Shown one piece after another: positions 21,688-33,932 of a DNA stretch of 64,000 bases; position 1 is the stretch's first letter, and each line of letters opens with the position of its first letter. A program made the translations under genes and the position numbers. The notes beneath the pieces are model-generated. The model was not told the DNA's origin and searched no databases. It saw only the letters and a list, made by a program, of their open reading frames with translations. This DNA comes from Larix kaempferi (lineage: Eukaryota > Streptophyta > Pinopsida > Pinales > Pinaceae), in the NCBI GenBank assembly GCA_027924585.1, contig BSBM01000186.1, positions 9,286,001-9,350,000 on the forward strand, read 5' to 3'.

Positions 21688-24600
21688 TAATTTGAGCACA
21701 ACATAATTAGTTGGCTCCTAGACACTTACATCATATTTGGAGGGATAATAGAACAATTAAGGAAAGACTTCAACAAGCTTAAAAATCTTGCTACAAAATA
21801 TGGGAAAAATTATCGGCCTTGAAAATGATTTGTTTTTCATAAAAAAAACCATTCGGGAGCATCCCTGCTTGTCACTGATATTCAAGATGGCAAACTCAAT
21901 TTTCTCCTACCCTTCCTATAAAGGGTTAGGTATTTTCTATGATTTGGAAGTGTAAATCCGTTTTGTTTGGCTTGTTGCAATAAAACGCTCATTTTATGGC
22001 TAAGAAACTAAGAATTATCTAAGAATTATGTTTCATTCTTATTGTGTATAAATCCTTTGCCATGTACCATTCATCTTTGTAATCCAACAATATTTTGCTT
22101 GCCTCCTTTTCTCTTTTTCATGTTTGGAATTTGGTTGACAAGCTTAACTTTGGTCACCATTGTTGTTAACCCTTCTTCATATTATTATCCTTTTTACTCT
22201 TATAGTAGTACATCTTATTCCTTCTCTCCTCATTTTTCCACCTACGATTCTCTTTAAGATTAGGGGTATCCCCTTCTCCACACACTTCGTATTAGAAGGG
22301 AAGTATGGAAATCCCTAACCTATTTTCTTCTTCTATATAGGGTAAGAAAGCTCATGCATAATTATGACGTTGTGTATTAATTTTTTGTAATTGAAAGGTG
22401 ATCCCTCTCGAACTAAAATTGAGCTCATGTATAATTATGATGTTTTGTATTAATTTTTTTTTTAATTGGAAGGTTTTCCCTCTTGAACTAACATCTTTGA
22501 CAATATTTCATTCATCATTTTCCATAATATTGGAATGGCATTGGATGAAATTTGGATACTTTTTATACCATATTTTGGGGAATATTCTTAGATTTACCTA
22601 TGAAAGGGTACCCTTAAGTTCTAAAGGTATATATTTTAATGGATATATCCAAATTGATTGCCACTTGATATGAAGTTGTCATTTATTTAAATTCCAAAGT
22701 ATTTGACATGAAAATCAAGGAGTTATAATGTATTGAATTTCATTCTCTGAATGTTTAAAATTAATAGGGTTTGGTAATTTGAAAATAAAATCTATTTGAA
22801 CGATCCAAATCATTCAAGGATGGTTGAAAAAACATTTTAGAGTAATACAAGTCAAAATGTTATTGTAATTGGAACAAAAACCATGGATATATTATCACTC
22901 CAAGGACAACTTGTGTATCAATGCCCACCTACAAAAGGTTAAAAACATGTTGGATTTAATCGGGCATAACTTTTGAATGGTATGCCCAAGTTGCAAGATT
23001 CAATTTTTTTTTGAAGAGAAAACAATGGAAAATATTTATGGAAACTTTCAAATCTTTTCGAGTTGGTGTTGCCAAGATATAAAAGTTTAAAGTTTGATTA
23101 TTGAAAAACCCTACTTATATGACTTTTAAACCATTTGTGGTAACATTTATAACTTTCAACTATAGATCAAAATTGGGTCTTTTGAAGCATACCAAAATGT
23201 ATATAGTCTCCTAAAGTTCGAGATCCAACTTTGTGCTAGAGAGGTTGATGCATCTCTTAATAAGTAACACCTTATAACTCTATTTTCTCCTTTAGAATTT
23301 GATATATGTTTAAATTAGGTGATTTGGTCTTTTTTTAAGAGAAAACAATGGAAAATATTCATGGAAAATTTCAAGTCATTTGGAGTTGGTGTTGCCTACG
23401 ATATAAAGGTTTAAAGTTTTGAAATTCAAAAGACCCTAGTTATATAGGATTTTTAACAATTTGTGATAACCTCATCATAACTTTTCAACTAGAGCTAAAA
23501 GTTAGGTCTTTTTAAAGCATACAACTAGATCTAAAGTTTCATGAAGTTTTAGATCCAATTTTGTGCTATAGAGATTCATTTATCTATTAATAAGCAACCC
23601 CTTTAAATCTATTTTCTCCTTCTCTTTTCTTCTATTTAGCTTAGAATTGGCTTAATTTTCAACATGTCTACCTTACTCACTAGGTGAAGTCACACTTCTC
23701 AAATGTCATCACTTACAAAATGAGGATACATGCCAAGCTATGGATGAGTCATGTGTCAACAACCACTATGAATGTACACTATGAAAACACAAGCAACAAC
23801 CATTAACAATAGCTGGATTTTCCTTAGAGGAAAGTTTCTTTCAAGAATTCCAGGAACAAATGGATGAGTTCAAGGAACAAATATCTTAGGACATGGGTAA
23901 CGTTAATATAATCATGGTTTCACAATTGAATATCATTTCACAAATCCAACTAAAACAACATAAATGTTATGTATATTAAATAACATATTATACAGGAAAA
24001 TATAATATACAATAATAATAATAAAAACAACAACAAAAACAATAATAACAAATATTAAATAGAAGGTAATGAATAATAAAATGACACTGATTTTCAAATG
24101 AAAAGGTACTGAGGCCCTCTTCAATCATATTTATATATGAGGCCACTAATTGTAAAAATATGGATCACTCATTCATATATTATCTTATTAAATATACTTG
24201 TTATATTGATCAAATATAAAGAAAATGACGCTTCCTCTACATTCGTATCAGAGAACATTTTGTACTATCTGTACAAGACAACATTGTTTTTTTGCGCAGT
24301 CTGTATAGTCCATACGGTTTTGTAAAGTATGTAGAAGACAACATTGATTTATGTCTAGTTTGTACCATGCAGTCCATATAGTCCATACATGCACATTTAT
24401 GTAATACATTCCACACCGTTACATCTCCATACAATTTGTAAACTAATGGAATTTCTGAAGTTGTACAATTATTAAGTTCAATTTTTTTTTAAATGGAGTT
24501 AACGAGGAATAAATAAGGAGTCAACGATGAGACAAACAAGGACTCCAAATCCACAAGGATGAAATAAATTATCTTAAATTCCACCTTGATAGCTTGGAGA

Positions 24601-24829
24601 AAGGGCAAGGAAATTTACAAGCAAAGCTAAGTGGAAATAACACAAGGTTGCAGAACATAGAATATTCATTAAATAATCTAACTATTACAAGGGAAATAGA
24701 AAAGGATGAGAGAGAGAAACTAAATAGAAAAAATCTATAATGTTCCAAGCGATAATGGCAAACTTGAAGAAAATATCTCTAGACCTAGAGCTGAATCACA
24801 AAGTGCACGAACCACTTGTCTTGTGAGGT
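21688..24829. other. AT-rich flank, possible LTR/leader of the gypsy element at 24.8 kb
   Basis: No gene recognised. It includes a 323-bp imperfect tandem duplication (23015-23660). 23830-23900 (+) can be read as QEQMDEFKEQIS and could be the N-terminal part of the gypsy gag that resumes near 24830. 23960-24480 is extremely AT-rich, with AAT/CAA repeats, and may be an insertion. Repeats of about 60 bp containing 'gaagacaacattg' lie at 24260-24400. Confidence 0.35.
23015..23660. repeat. Imperfect tandem duplication, period about 323 bp
   Basis: The phrase 'agagaaaacaatggaaaata' starts at 23015 and again at 23338. The following 270 bp match with many substitutions, ending 'ctattttctcct' in both. 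The two copies are old. Confidence 0.8.
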
Positions 24830-25738
24830 ATACATGATTCCGGATTTCAAGATAGATATTACCAAAGAATAAAAACAAGAATGACCTAAATATGATGGAA
24901 AGGACCATAGAGGGGCCATCATTTGGTTAAACAAAATGGAGGGTAACTTTGAATCAATTCCTCCACTTGCGGAGCGATAGAAAATAATGATGGACTAATA
25001 ATTTGGAAGGAGAAGCTTATTATTGGTTCTTATGTTGGTGTGGGTTATGTGACACTCGCTCTTTTCAATGGAAAAGCTTTACCATTGTGTTATTAAAGAG
25101 GTTCCACGATGAATAAGAGGATGACCTTTACACCAAGTTTGTTCATCTAAAGAAAAAGGGAAATGTAAATGATTATAAACATGATTGGGACATTTTGACA
25201 ACAAGACAAACTGGATTCTTCAATGTACAATTGCTAAAAATGTACATCTCCGGGTTACAAGATTACATCTTTAGTGAAGTAAAACTATGGAATCTCAAAA
25301 CTATTGAAGATGCCAGATGTGCAAAAAGAGTAATCGAACAAAAGAAAACACTCAACAAGTCATCATTTACAAGACCAAATAGATCAAACAAGCATTTTAA
25401 TGAAAGGTAAATCAAATACCCTATAGATAGGACAAACAAGTATGTAGCAACTCACCATAGAGAGGATGGACAACAACAAAAATATATAGACAAGAGGTGG
25501 GTAAACAATTGTAGATATTGCAGAGAAAAATGGTCGCTCGAGCATAGATGCAGTAATTAAAAAAATATAATTTTGAAGTTGAGAAAGAATCATACACACT
25601 TGGTAGTGATTCTGAGGGAGAAGGAAACAATGAGGAAATTAATGTCACCACTGCAAACTCCTAAAGAGGTAATTCCCAAGATATCTCTAGTTGCAATAAC
25701 ATGCATCACACAACCACAAACATTGAAACTAAGAGGAT

Positions 25739-26330
25739 AATTTCATATATGTAAATGTGGCAAAGACAATAAATCTATTCATATACACAACAACATATAT
25801 AAGGGTTATGGTAGTAGATAGGAAAAATATGGATGGTGTTGGAAAGTGTCACAAGGTTAAACTACAAATAGAATATTTTAACTTAGAATCCAGGTTCTAC
25901 ACAGTGCCTTTGGAAGGAGTAGACACTGTCTTGGGAATGCAATGGCTACAAACATTAGGTTCCTATTTCGAAAACAATCAAAATCAATTTATAGACATAG
26001 GGAACGTCATCGTACTTATAGACATAGGGAACACCCATAATTTCATAGATGTAAATGCGGAAAAGACAATAAATATATTCATATACACAACAACATATAT
26101 AAGGGTTATGGTAGTAGATGGTAAAAAGATTGATGGTGTTGGAAAGTCTCACAAGGTTAAACTACAAAAATAATATTTTAACTTAGAATCCAGGCTCTAC
26201 ACAGTGCCTTTGGAAGGAGTAGACACTGTCTTGGGAATCCAATGGCTACAAACATTAGGTACCTATTTTGCCAAATAATCAAAATCAATTTATAAAGTTC
26301 AAATGGGAAATAAGGAAGTATAAATTGTAC
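25739..26330 (+). repeat. 300-bp in-frame duplication of the gypsy protease region
   Basis: 'aatttcata(t/g)atgtaaatg' starts at 25739 and at 26039, exactly 300 bp apart, and the copies stay alignable through 'caaaatcaatttata'. Each holds the IFIYTTTYIRVMVVD segment and the LGxQWLQTLG motif. They differ at a small number of positions, so the duplication postdates much of the element's decay. Confidence 0.9.
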
Positions 26331-26740
26331 AATTTCCAACCACCATCTACCTAGATTATATCTTCAAGACAAATGGAGAAACTGATTTGAAAAGGGGAAC
26401 CAATGTATGTGGCACAATGCCATCAAATAGAAATATTAGCACCATAAATAGTCTACTACCAACACCCAGAGATCCAAGGGTTAATCCATGAATACAAGAA
26501 GGTATTCTAAGATCTACCCATGGATCTACCTCCAGAAAGAGGAATTGAACACACAATTGAGGTAAAACTAGACTCAAGACATGTTAACGTCAAGCCATAT
26601 CGATATACACATCACCATAAACAAAAATAGAGAGGTTGATTAAGGACCTATTAGGATTTGGAGTTATCACTAGAAGTATGAACCCACATGCAAGCCCAAT
26701 GGTGTTGGTTTGTAAAAAATATGGATCCTTTAGACTTTGC

Positions 26741-26758
26741 ATAGATTATTAGTGTCTT
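26741..26758. repeat. LINE target-site duplication, left copy
   Basis: ATAGATTATTAGTGTCTT, identical to 47392-47409. It lies in gypsy RT (the LCIDY motif overlaps it). Confidence 0.93.
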
Positions 26759-26969
26759 TTTTCTTTTTTTAACAAGAACGGTTATGGAGCATTTGTATTT
26801 AAAAAAATGAGTGATTACAATGATAAGCAGGGGAACTATTCCCAGAGGGAGACAGTATCCATGTCCTCTTGATATTTTTTTACAAAAATAAGACTGTCTC
26901 TAAGTATCCTAGGATAATGATAGCTGAAAATTCTTACAAACCGCCCAAACAGAAAATAACAGAAACAAA

Positions 26970-28140
26970 ACATAGCTAAAAACTCTGACTGTTTATCCAT
27001 AACCTAGTAGTAAACATAGTGTTGATGCTGGAAATCAAAAGAGCTCCTAGTCTATATAGTAAATAACATAGAAAAGCTTCCATAGTATGCATAAGAAAAA
27101 ACAACCTAAGAAATGTTGATAAAAACCAATGAGTTTGAAGATGAGCTAGTTCAGCGACGATGTGGAGCAGGAGGTCCTGGAACGCTGTCTTGAGAGAGAT
27201 CCTGGAGGTTGCCAATTTTCGAGCCTTTACTGTCGTGGAGACCAGGGATGCAGTGGGCGATATCCTCCCTCATCCTATCAATTTTCCCTTCGACATCGGT
27301 GATGTTCCAGCGGCTGTCATCAGTTTTGCAGTCTACATTTGAGATGCTGGTAGCCACAAAGTCCACCGTATCAGACAAATTAGAGAGCCTCCCATTCATC
27401 AAATTATTGTTATTTCTGATCTCAGAGATTGTAGCCTAAATCATGGTGTACATTCTGGAGAGAGTCCGTTTTATTTCAGAGTTTCCAGCCCTGAGGAGGC
27501 GAACTTGTTCTTCTAGGGATTCCATTAAGCTATGCAGATAAGGGTTTGAAACAGGGATGGAGAGGGACCGAGAGAGCGGACTTTCCAGGGTGAAATGATT
27601 GAACTATTCACTGAAGTTGGTGAGCCGTGAGGTGAGGGAGCAAACACTGGGGGGATCGAGCTCCAGCTTAGGGACGAGGGATTTGTTGTAGAGAAGGCAG
27701 TGAGACGGGGGATGGAGATCAGAAGGAGTGGATCTAACACCCAAGGTGGATGTCAGTGCAGAGCTAAGGAACGATTCACCCATTACAGAATGGGGCCAAA
27801 ATTTTGTAGAGTAATGGGTCCAAGCTTTCGCAGAGGGCTGGGGGAGAATGAAAATGGAGTGCGAATTGAAGGTGTTTTGGGAGAGATAGAGCCCACCTTC
27901 CATATTTAAGCCGAGCGTGATAGACTGCTGCTAGGATCGAGGATTCCCAGTTATAAACCAACGAGAAATAAATGCAGGGTAGGGAAGGTTCGAGATGATA
28001 ATGCCACGTTTTGGATGAATGAGTAATCCCATGCAAGACATAAGACTATAGTAAAGCAAGCATTTAAGGAGGGACATGGGTCCTCTCCAGATCCAAGAAG
28101 AGTTAGGGAAAACAACCATGGGTGGGTGATCAAGGAACCC
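26970..28140 (-). pseudogene. LINE C-terminal extension with coiled coil
   Basis: Downstream of the RNase H, minus-strand open stretches continue for about 1.1 kb. After an MENKGVLMDQG-like RNase H end come Pro/Ser-rich sequence (27903-27604), then a coiled-coil-like stretch beginning MESLEEQVRLLRAGNSEIKR near 27520, then GRLSNLSDTVDFVATSISN (27402-27151) and a proline-rich end (SVPGPPAPHRR). A stop and small frame changes interrupt it. The order matches the LINE at 17980. Plant LINEs usually end soon after RNase H, and their coiled coils are normally in ORF1, so this is unusual. Function unknown; it could take part in RNA binding or self-assembly. Confidence 0.65.
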
Positions 28141-28620
28141 AACTACGATCAAACTTATCTCCGTTGCAAACAATGTTGCCTTGGTCCATAAGAACTCCCT
28201 TGTTTTCCATTTAATTCGCTGTGAGATTGTTTGTTTGAAGAATATGGAGGAATTTGATAACGTTGAAGTCACTGAGGAGATTTTTGAAAATATGATGCAG
28301 CTTGAGAGAAGGAGATTTGTACTTCATGATGAGTTTTCTTGATTCTCTTATGACAAGGAGAGAGTCACTGAAAATGACCATATCTTTTATTCATAGGGAG
28401 CTTGTTGTCTCCAATCCTTTAATTAAGGAGAGCCATTCCACACAATTATTTTAGTTCTTCCCTAGTCCCCAAGTGTAATCTTTCTGTCTGTTTCCCCCAG
28501 GGTAAAAAAAGACCCCTCCTGCACCTGCCAACCTAGGGTTTCCTTTAGAGGCACCATCAAAGAAGAGAGTGTAGCATCCAAGTTTTGTCCACTAGTTATT
28601 GAAATATTTCAGGTTCATTC
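28141..28620 (-). pseudogene. LINE RNase H domain
   Basis: The minus strand reads TLFFDGASKGNPRLAGAGGV at about 28580-28515 (first catalytic Asp), then YTWGLGKN, CVEWLSLIKGL (Glu) and IFSDSLLVI (second Asp), then a decayed C-terminal part. The order and residues are those of the RNase H domain found in a large group of plant LINEs. Frame interruptions (for example a stop after WGLGKN) show decay. Confidence 0.85.
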
Positions 28621-29992
28621 GAATCTACCAATGTAGAGAGTTGGGTTTTTTGGGGGGATGCAAACTTGAGAGGGGAGAGGGAAGGCTGAGGAGGTCAGAG
28701 GCCCAAACTTTTTCTTCGACTGCCAGGGGTTCAGAGTGCAAGTTTATTAATCCTTTTGAGAGCAAAGATTCAATCCATAATGCTTTTGCAGAGGAAGAAA
28801 ATATGATTGGATTAGGGGTCAAGTATTCAAAAATCGCTTTGTTTCTAGCTGTCCAGATATTCCAGCAAATATACTTAGGGAGAGAGACCCATATTTTGGA
28901 GAAATTAGGTTTTTTATAGAGAGAACCTTGGTAATAGTCTTTCCAGCAGGAAAAAAGGTCTTTCCAATTGGTTGGAAGAGTGATGTTGAAATGAAGATCA
29001 TTAAGAGAAATGTGCCAAACTTCCCTGGTGAAAGAGCAATCCAAGAAGAGATGCTCGAGAGTTTCTTCCGAGTCTTTACAAAGAGTGAAGCAGGACAGTC
29101 CTTCGATACCCATTTTTTTCTAAATTCTTAGCAATAATAATTTTGTGGTGCGCAAGGATCCAACAGAAAGAATTGATTTTAGGCAGGTCGATCTTGCACC
29201 AAACATTAGTCCACATGGCTTCTTTCCTGTTGTTGTTTTTAATGGAGTTGTAGCCGATTTTTACTGAGTAAGTTCCTAAATATCCCCAGCATTTGGAGTC
29301 AGGAAGGTACCGATGGACTGAGGCTGAGCCTTGAAGAATCGTTTGGAGCACTGTGTAGTCCATGCTCAGATTTTCAGGGGTATCTAAGTTTTTCCATCCC
29401 GCCCATCTGCCATTATCATGCCAATCAGAGATGTCATAAATAGTGAAGATATGGTGATGGTCCATCCAAAGCTTGAGGTTTTTGAAGGATTCTAAGTAAA
29501 ACTTGGGAGAGGAGGGACCAATGTTTTCTTCCCAGACTCGAATCTGCTTACCATTGCCAAGGGACCAATGGAGGTTGTTATGGATGATGAAGGCTTCTTT
29601 ACTGCAGAGTCTCCAAATTGGAGAGCAATTCTCAACATGGGAGATAGTAGCAATACACCTTTTTCTTCTTCCTCTTAAGTATTTTTTCCTTAATATGTCT
29701 TTCCACCACGCTGTTTTTCCAGAGACAATGTGCCATAATATTTTGGCTCCCAGGGATAGGTTCATCATTCCTAAGTCCTGGATTCCAGCTCCCCGCCAGC
29801 ATTTTGGGTTGCAGACTGTCTCCCAATTTATCAGGAGAAACTTCTTAGTGCCACTAGATTTTCCACCTTGCCAGAGGAAATTTCTCAATTCCCTTGCAAT
29901 ATCTTGAATTATCATTTTAGGAGCTAGAGAGATAGAACAAGAGAATATGGGAAAAGCAACAAGGATGGAGTTGATGAGAATGAGCTTACCGG
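28621..29992 (-). pseudogene. LINE reverse transcriptase C-terminus and zf-RVT domain
   Basis: Frame 29915-29076 (279 codons) plus the upstream segment to 29992 begins KLILINSILVAFPIFSCSIS, the thumb region after the LINE reverse transcriptase core, and continues with FLWQGGK, NPKCWRGAGIQDLGMMNLSL and a long linker. After one frame change, 29113-28625 has the zinc-binding zf-RVT pattern (C..C...ETLEHLFLDCSFTREVW). This part joins directly, in frame, to 46344 once the inserted LTR element is ignored. Confidence 0.9.
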
Positions 29993-31403
29993 TGTAATGT
30001 CCCCATTTTAACCCTTAGGATATTTTGGGCTATAATGTAAATATTGTATGCATATTATGTATGATTCCTAGCGTGGAGCTTAAGGCCAAGGCCCCACTAG
30101 TGAACGCCTGACCTTGAAAAGGAAATTATTTGATATTATGTTACCCGTGTGCCAGTGAGCCATGGGAATTGTAAATATGCATTTTAATATAAATACCCAC
30201 AACTAGCTATGCAATGCAACAAAGGATGGGGGCATGATTTTACAAGGAATTGGGAGGGAAACATTCAAACCCTTGAACCAATCAAGTCAAGACAAGGGTC
30301 TATGAGAGAACCTATAAAACCACCAACTACCCATGTTGACTTTTGTACCCAATCATTCATTTCTCTCAAGAGTTAGTTGAATAGTTAATGCCTTGGGGAA
30401 TGGGAGGTATGGTTGTCCAAATTCGGGTATGGGCAAGCCACCCTACATGGAAAATCATATTTGGATTCCTTGGAAAGAAAAGAGCCATGAAATTGCTCCC
30501 CAAGCCATTCTTCACCCAGGAGTTTTGCTCTCTCACGAGTTTGGAGCTTCCTGGGCGTTTTTCTCCATGGTTTTTTTGTGTTTTCCTTCATGTTTCTAGC
30601 TGGGAAGGGCATTTTTGTTTTGGTTACAAGTGGGGAAGAGAACAGACCGATTTGGGGTTTCATTGAGGCCGTTTTGGCCATTGGAATGCTCATAACCTAT
30701 GGGAGAAATCGGTTTTGCTCCCTGTGGTCAAATTTCTCTTTCCACAGTTCGTTTTTGGTGTGCCCAGGATTTGGGGGAAACCCATGGCCATCTTGTTGTA
30801 AATCCCATTGTTAAAATGTGTATCCATGCCCAATGATGGAGTTTTGTTGTGTGTAAGCAATGTATGTTGGGGTATGGGCTATGGGTATCCATTGCTTTGG
30901 CTTGAGCTTGAGTGCAAGCATCCAGAAATGAAGAGGGTTCAGATTTAGCCTGATAAACCCAGTTGTGGGCTGGCTTGGATTAGATGAAATGATTATTTGG
31001 TTGTGTATGAGCTTGAATGCCCCCTTTTCCTTGTAGAAATCATGCCCAACTCGGGGGTGGTCTCTGAGTGCTGAAATAATACAGGCTGGGAAAATACCTA
31101 TGGTTGGGTGGAACGTTGCAACGACATAGCTAGTTGCTTGGGACAATTGCACAATGAAGATGAGTATATTCTTATGTGTATTTAATTCTGCAATGTTTTA
31201 ATTTGATGATTGTATTGATATGTTGTATGCATATGAAATGTGTGTGGATGATTTCTTTATTCCTCTGTGCATGTTTCCTTGATTCGCATCTGCACACATT
31301 TGTTTTTATGAATATAATGAATCGGGCTGAGTTTTATGAAAAGCCCCAGAGATTGGTATCATGTTCCCTTTCTTGAATTGGGTCCACAGGAGGGGACATT
31401 ATA
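29993..31403 (+). repeat. 5' LTR of the LARD-like element
   Basis: 1411 bp. A TATA-like sequence TATAAATAC lies at 30188-30196 and is also present in the other LTR; a second, TATAAAA at 30313, has become CATAAAA in the 3' LTR. It contains 'cctgataaacccagtt' near 30951, a motif that recurs as a tandem array in the element's interior. The two LTRs differ at many scattered positions, so the insertion is old. Confidence 0.93.
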
Positions 31404-31406
31404 GAT

Positions 31407-31418
31407 TGGTATCAGAGC
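31407..31418 (+). promoter_or_regulatory. Primer binding site of the LARD-like element
   Basis: TGGTATCAGAGC, three bases after the LTR end, complementary to initiator tRNA-Met as in copia elements. Sharing this primer suggests its helper is a copia-type or similarly primed element. Confidence 0.9.
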
Positions 31419-33932
31419 AAAGGTTGCAACATTTGGCTCTTCATGGGCCAACTTGAACAACTTGCAGAGGTAAGTATGCTTCCTGCTCAACAGTAATCAT
31501 TAAGAAAAATCTCAAAATTTGAAAATTTTTCTAAGTGTTTTATGAATTTCTGCCAAGTCTATGTTGGTGAAATTTTTGGAGTTTTTGTGCGACACAGTCG
31601 GCGAGTTTTGCTAAGATCGTAGCGCCGAGGTTGGCGACCAATCGCTTATTTTCTGTAAAACGGTCAGCGACCAATCGCTTATCTTCTACGAAACGGTCAG
31701 CGATGAAGAGCTTAAAATCATCGAAACGGTCGGAGGAGATAAGCTTAAAATTGTCGAAATGGTTGGAGGAGATAAGCTTAAAATCGTTGAAACGGTCAGA
31801 GGTTTAAGACTCGGTCGACATTCGACGGCTTAAGGCTCCGTTAGCGAAAAATAAGCTATTTTACTGCGACACTGTCGATGGAAAATAAGTTATTTTGCTG
31901 CGACCTGGTCGGCGGAAAATAAGCTATTTTGCTGCGACCCAGTCAGTGGAAAATAAGCTATTTTGCTGCGACACGGTCGACGAAAAATAAGCTATTTTGC
32001 TACAACGTAGTTGATGATGAAGAGCTCAAAATCGCTGAAACGGTCGCAGGTCGGCGGTCGCAGGATATCAGTCGGAGGAGATAAGCTTAAAATGGCCGAA
32101 ACAAGTCGCAGGAAAAACAATAAGTCCCTTGAAACAAAGAATTTCAACTGTTTTTTCAATGAGATTTGGAGGTGACAAAAATCAAAAAATGCCATGGGAC
32201 TTATGCGCCAGATTACGTGAAATTGAAGGATTTACAATTTCGCCATAAGGGGGACCCCCGTCGTCCCCCAGAGACAGTCGTTGAATGTATGAAAGACATT
32301 CTCTATGCTTGGAAGATGCACTATGAATTGCATAAAAAGGTCGTGGAATCTCAGTAAGAGTAATGGGTTGTAATATCCATTATGGAGGATGAAAGGGAAA
32401 TCTCTCAGCCTAAACTATTTATGTTTGTAACATAATAATTGTATTCTTGGAAAGTATCAAGAATGAATGTTATACACGTGCATACATATATTGAATTTCT
32501 AATTGGTGAGAAGATTATAGCTAATAATTGCTTGTGTGCATGGTAGAGAGCCCATGAAATTGGATCAGCTATGATGTGGAAGAGGAAATTCCATGCTACA
32601 ATGAGGAATTGGAAAGGGAGAATTCCTTAACTCCTCTCTTGCTATTGTATTTATATTTCCTGAGTTTATATACTGAAAATTATGGCATAGGGATGCTGGA
32701 AATGCAAGAGAGTAGCAGATTAAATATCAATTAGTGGGCATGAATAAAGAGTCATTGCATAGTGCATGTGAATTGCTTATGCATGAGCATGATGTTGCAT
32801 ATGGGTAAAGGTAGTGAAGTTACACATGCAATAGCCCATTAATGGTATTGTCTATTGTCGATGACAATTAATGTTGTTGATAATGGTTGTATGAATCAGA
32901 CCATAGAAGCATGATTGAAAATGCAAGAGATTAGATAGATGAAATGAATATGCACTAGATGGCATATTAATAGACATTGCAAAGTGCATGTGAAAACGTT
33001 TTGTACACGTATATGAAATTGCATATTGGTAAAATGGTGAGGTTTTACACATGCAAAGAGCCACTTAAGATAATGATTGTGGTTGCTAATAATTAGTTGT
33101 GTTTGCATTGGTTGTAGGACCAAAGACAACCGAAGCATAACTAAGGATGTGGATGATGATTGTTGCATATGACCAACAACCTTATGAAGAAAGGTTGGGG
33201 AGACAAATCTATGATCACAAGGTTGGAAAAAGGACTGTGAAGCCTTGGTAAGAGGCCAACTGGTCAGGTAACATCAAGCGATGTTAATGAAAACCATGCA
33301 GGTAATGGTTATTTGTGCTTAATTGCATGAATGTTGAAAGAGGATTTGGTAAGATCCATTCAACTATGTTTAAACTATGTTGATTTGGTTTGCATGTGGT
33401 ATTGAGTGCCTAAATGTGAATGTCAACCTACCAAGTATGGTGAGGTATGGGTAAGTGAAGGCAGGAAGCCTTACACCCTATAATGGCTTAGAAACCTCAA
33501 TGCATTCATATGGAATTATATCATGCCATTTGTGTATATTGGTTGTGAGTTTAACAACCAAAGCAAGTGAGGACTTATGGACCTGCCTTGGTAGTGAATG
33601 CTATGTGTGGTAATCATGGTTAGGCCATAATATGTTTGAATGCATAGTATTCATGAAGTAATGCAAGGTTGCATTGAAGAGATGTGGATTAAAATATTCT
33701 GTAAATGTTGTGAATGTGCATGCATATGTGTGGGTGCACATGTTGAGATGCATTATGTGAATGCATGGTTGTGATATAATATATTTCAATGCTATTAGAT
33801 AATCGATGAAATGGTGAACTATTGTTAATCCTGAGACCATTTCATGAGCTGCTGTGAATGCAGGAGAATGATTGCATGAAGAAGGTAGACATGTTGATGG
33901 GATACCAGAGTGCTCTGTTGGAAGGACAGAGT
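31419..33932 (+). other. Non-coding left interior of the LARD-like element
   Basis: No retroelement protein motif is visible. The first part is a repeat-rich leader (31560-32060). A 63-codon open frame at 32166-32357 (MEVTKIKKCHGTYAPDYVKL...) is the only one with a protein-like composition, but no domain is recognised. The remainder has short AT-rich repeats ('tacacatgca', 'gcatatt'). Confidence 0.6.
31560..32060 (+). repeat. GTCG/CGAC-rich short repeats, about 33-bp period
   Basis: Phrases such as 'aaaataagctattttgctgcgac' minus its ends recur every 33-34 bp at 31850-32000, preceded by several 'cggtc(a/g)gcgaccaatcgctta' and 'ggagataagcttaaaat' units. The composition is unlike the AT-rich surroundings. 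It lies just after the primer site, where packaging and dimerisation signals of LTR elements usually sit. Confidence 0.8.

Larger units (their letters stand above)
24830..26758 (+). pseudogene. Ty3/gypsy gag-protease-RT start, left half of a split element
   Basis: A plus-strand gypsy polyprotein is readable with frequent stops. The gag (about 24840-25350) shows FKIDITKE, GAIIWLNKMEGNFES, EAYYWF, LLKRFHDE and GNVNDYKHDWDILTTR, the usual Retrotrans_gag order. A degenerate zinc-knuckle region follows (CRYCREKWSLEHRC, about 25515). Protease-like sequence (NTHNFIDV, then VDTVLGMQWLQTLGSY) lies at 25740-26330 and is duplicated. The N-terminal reverse transcriptase follows from about 26600: KIERLIKDLLGFGVI, ASPMVLV and GSFRLCIDY, where the frame is cut by the LINE at 26759. 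The element resumes at 47392. Confidence 0.85.

Noticed and set aside
30388-30666. 92-codon open frame inside an LTR, with a longer relative at 45402-45776
   Set aside because: It lies within the LTR, differs between the two LTRs in length and frame, and shows no known domain; treated as chance.
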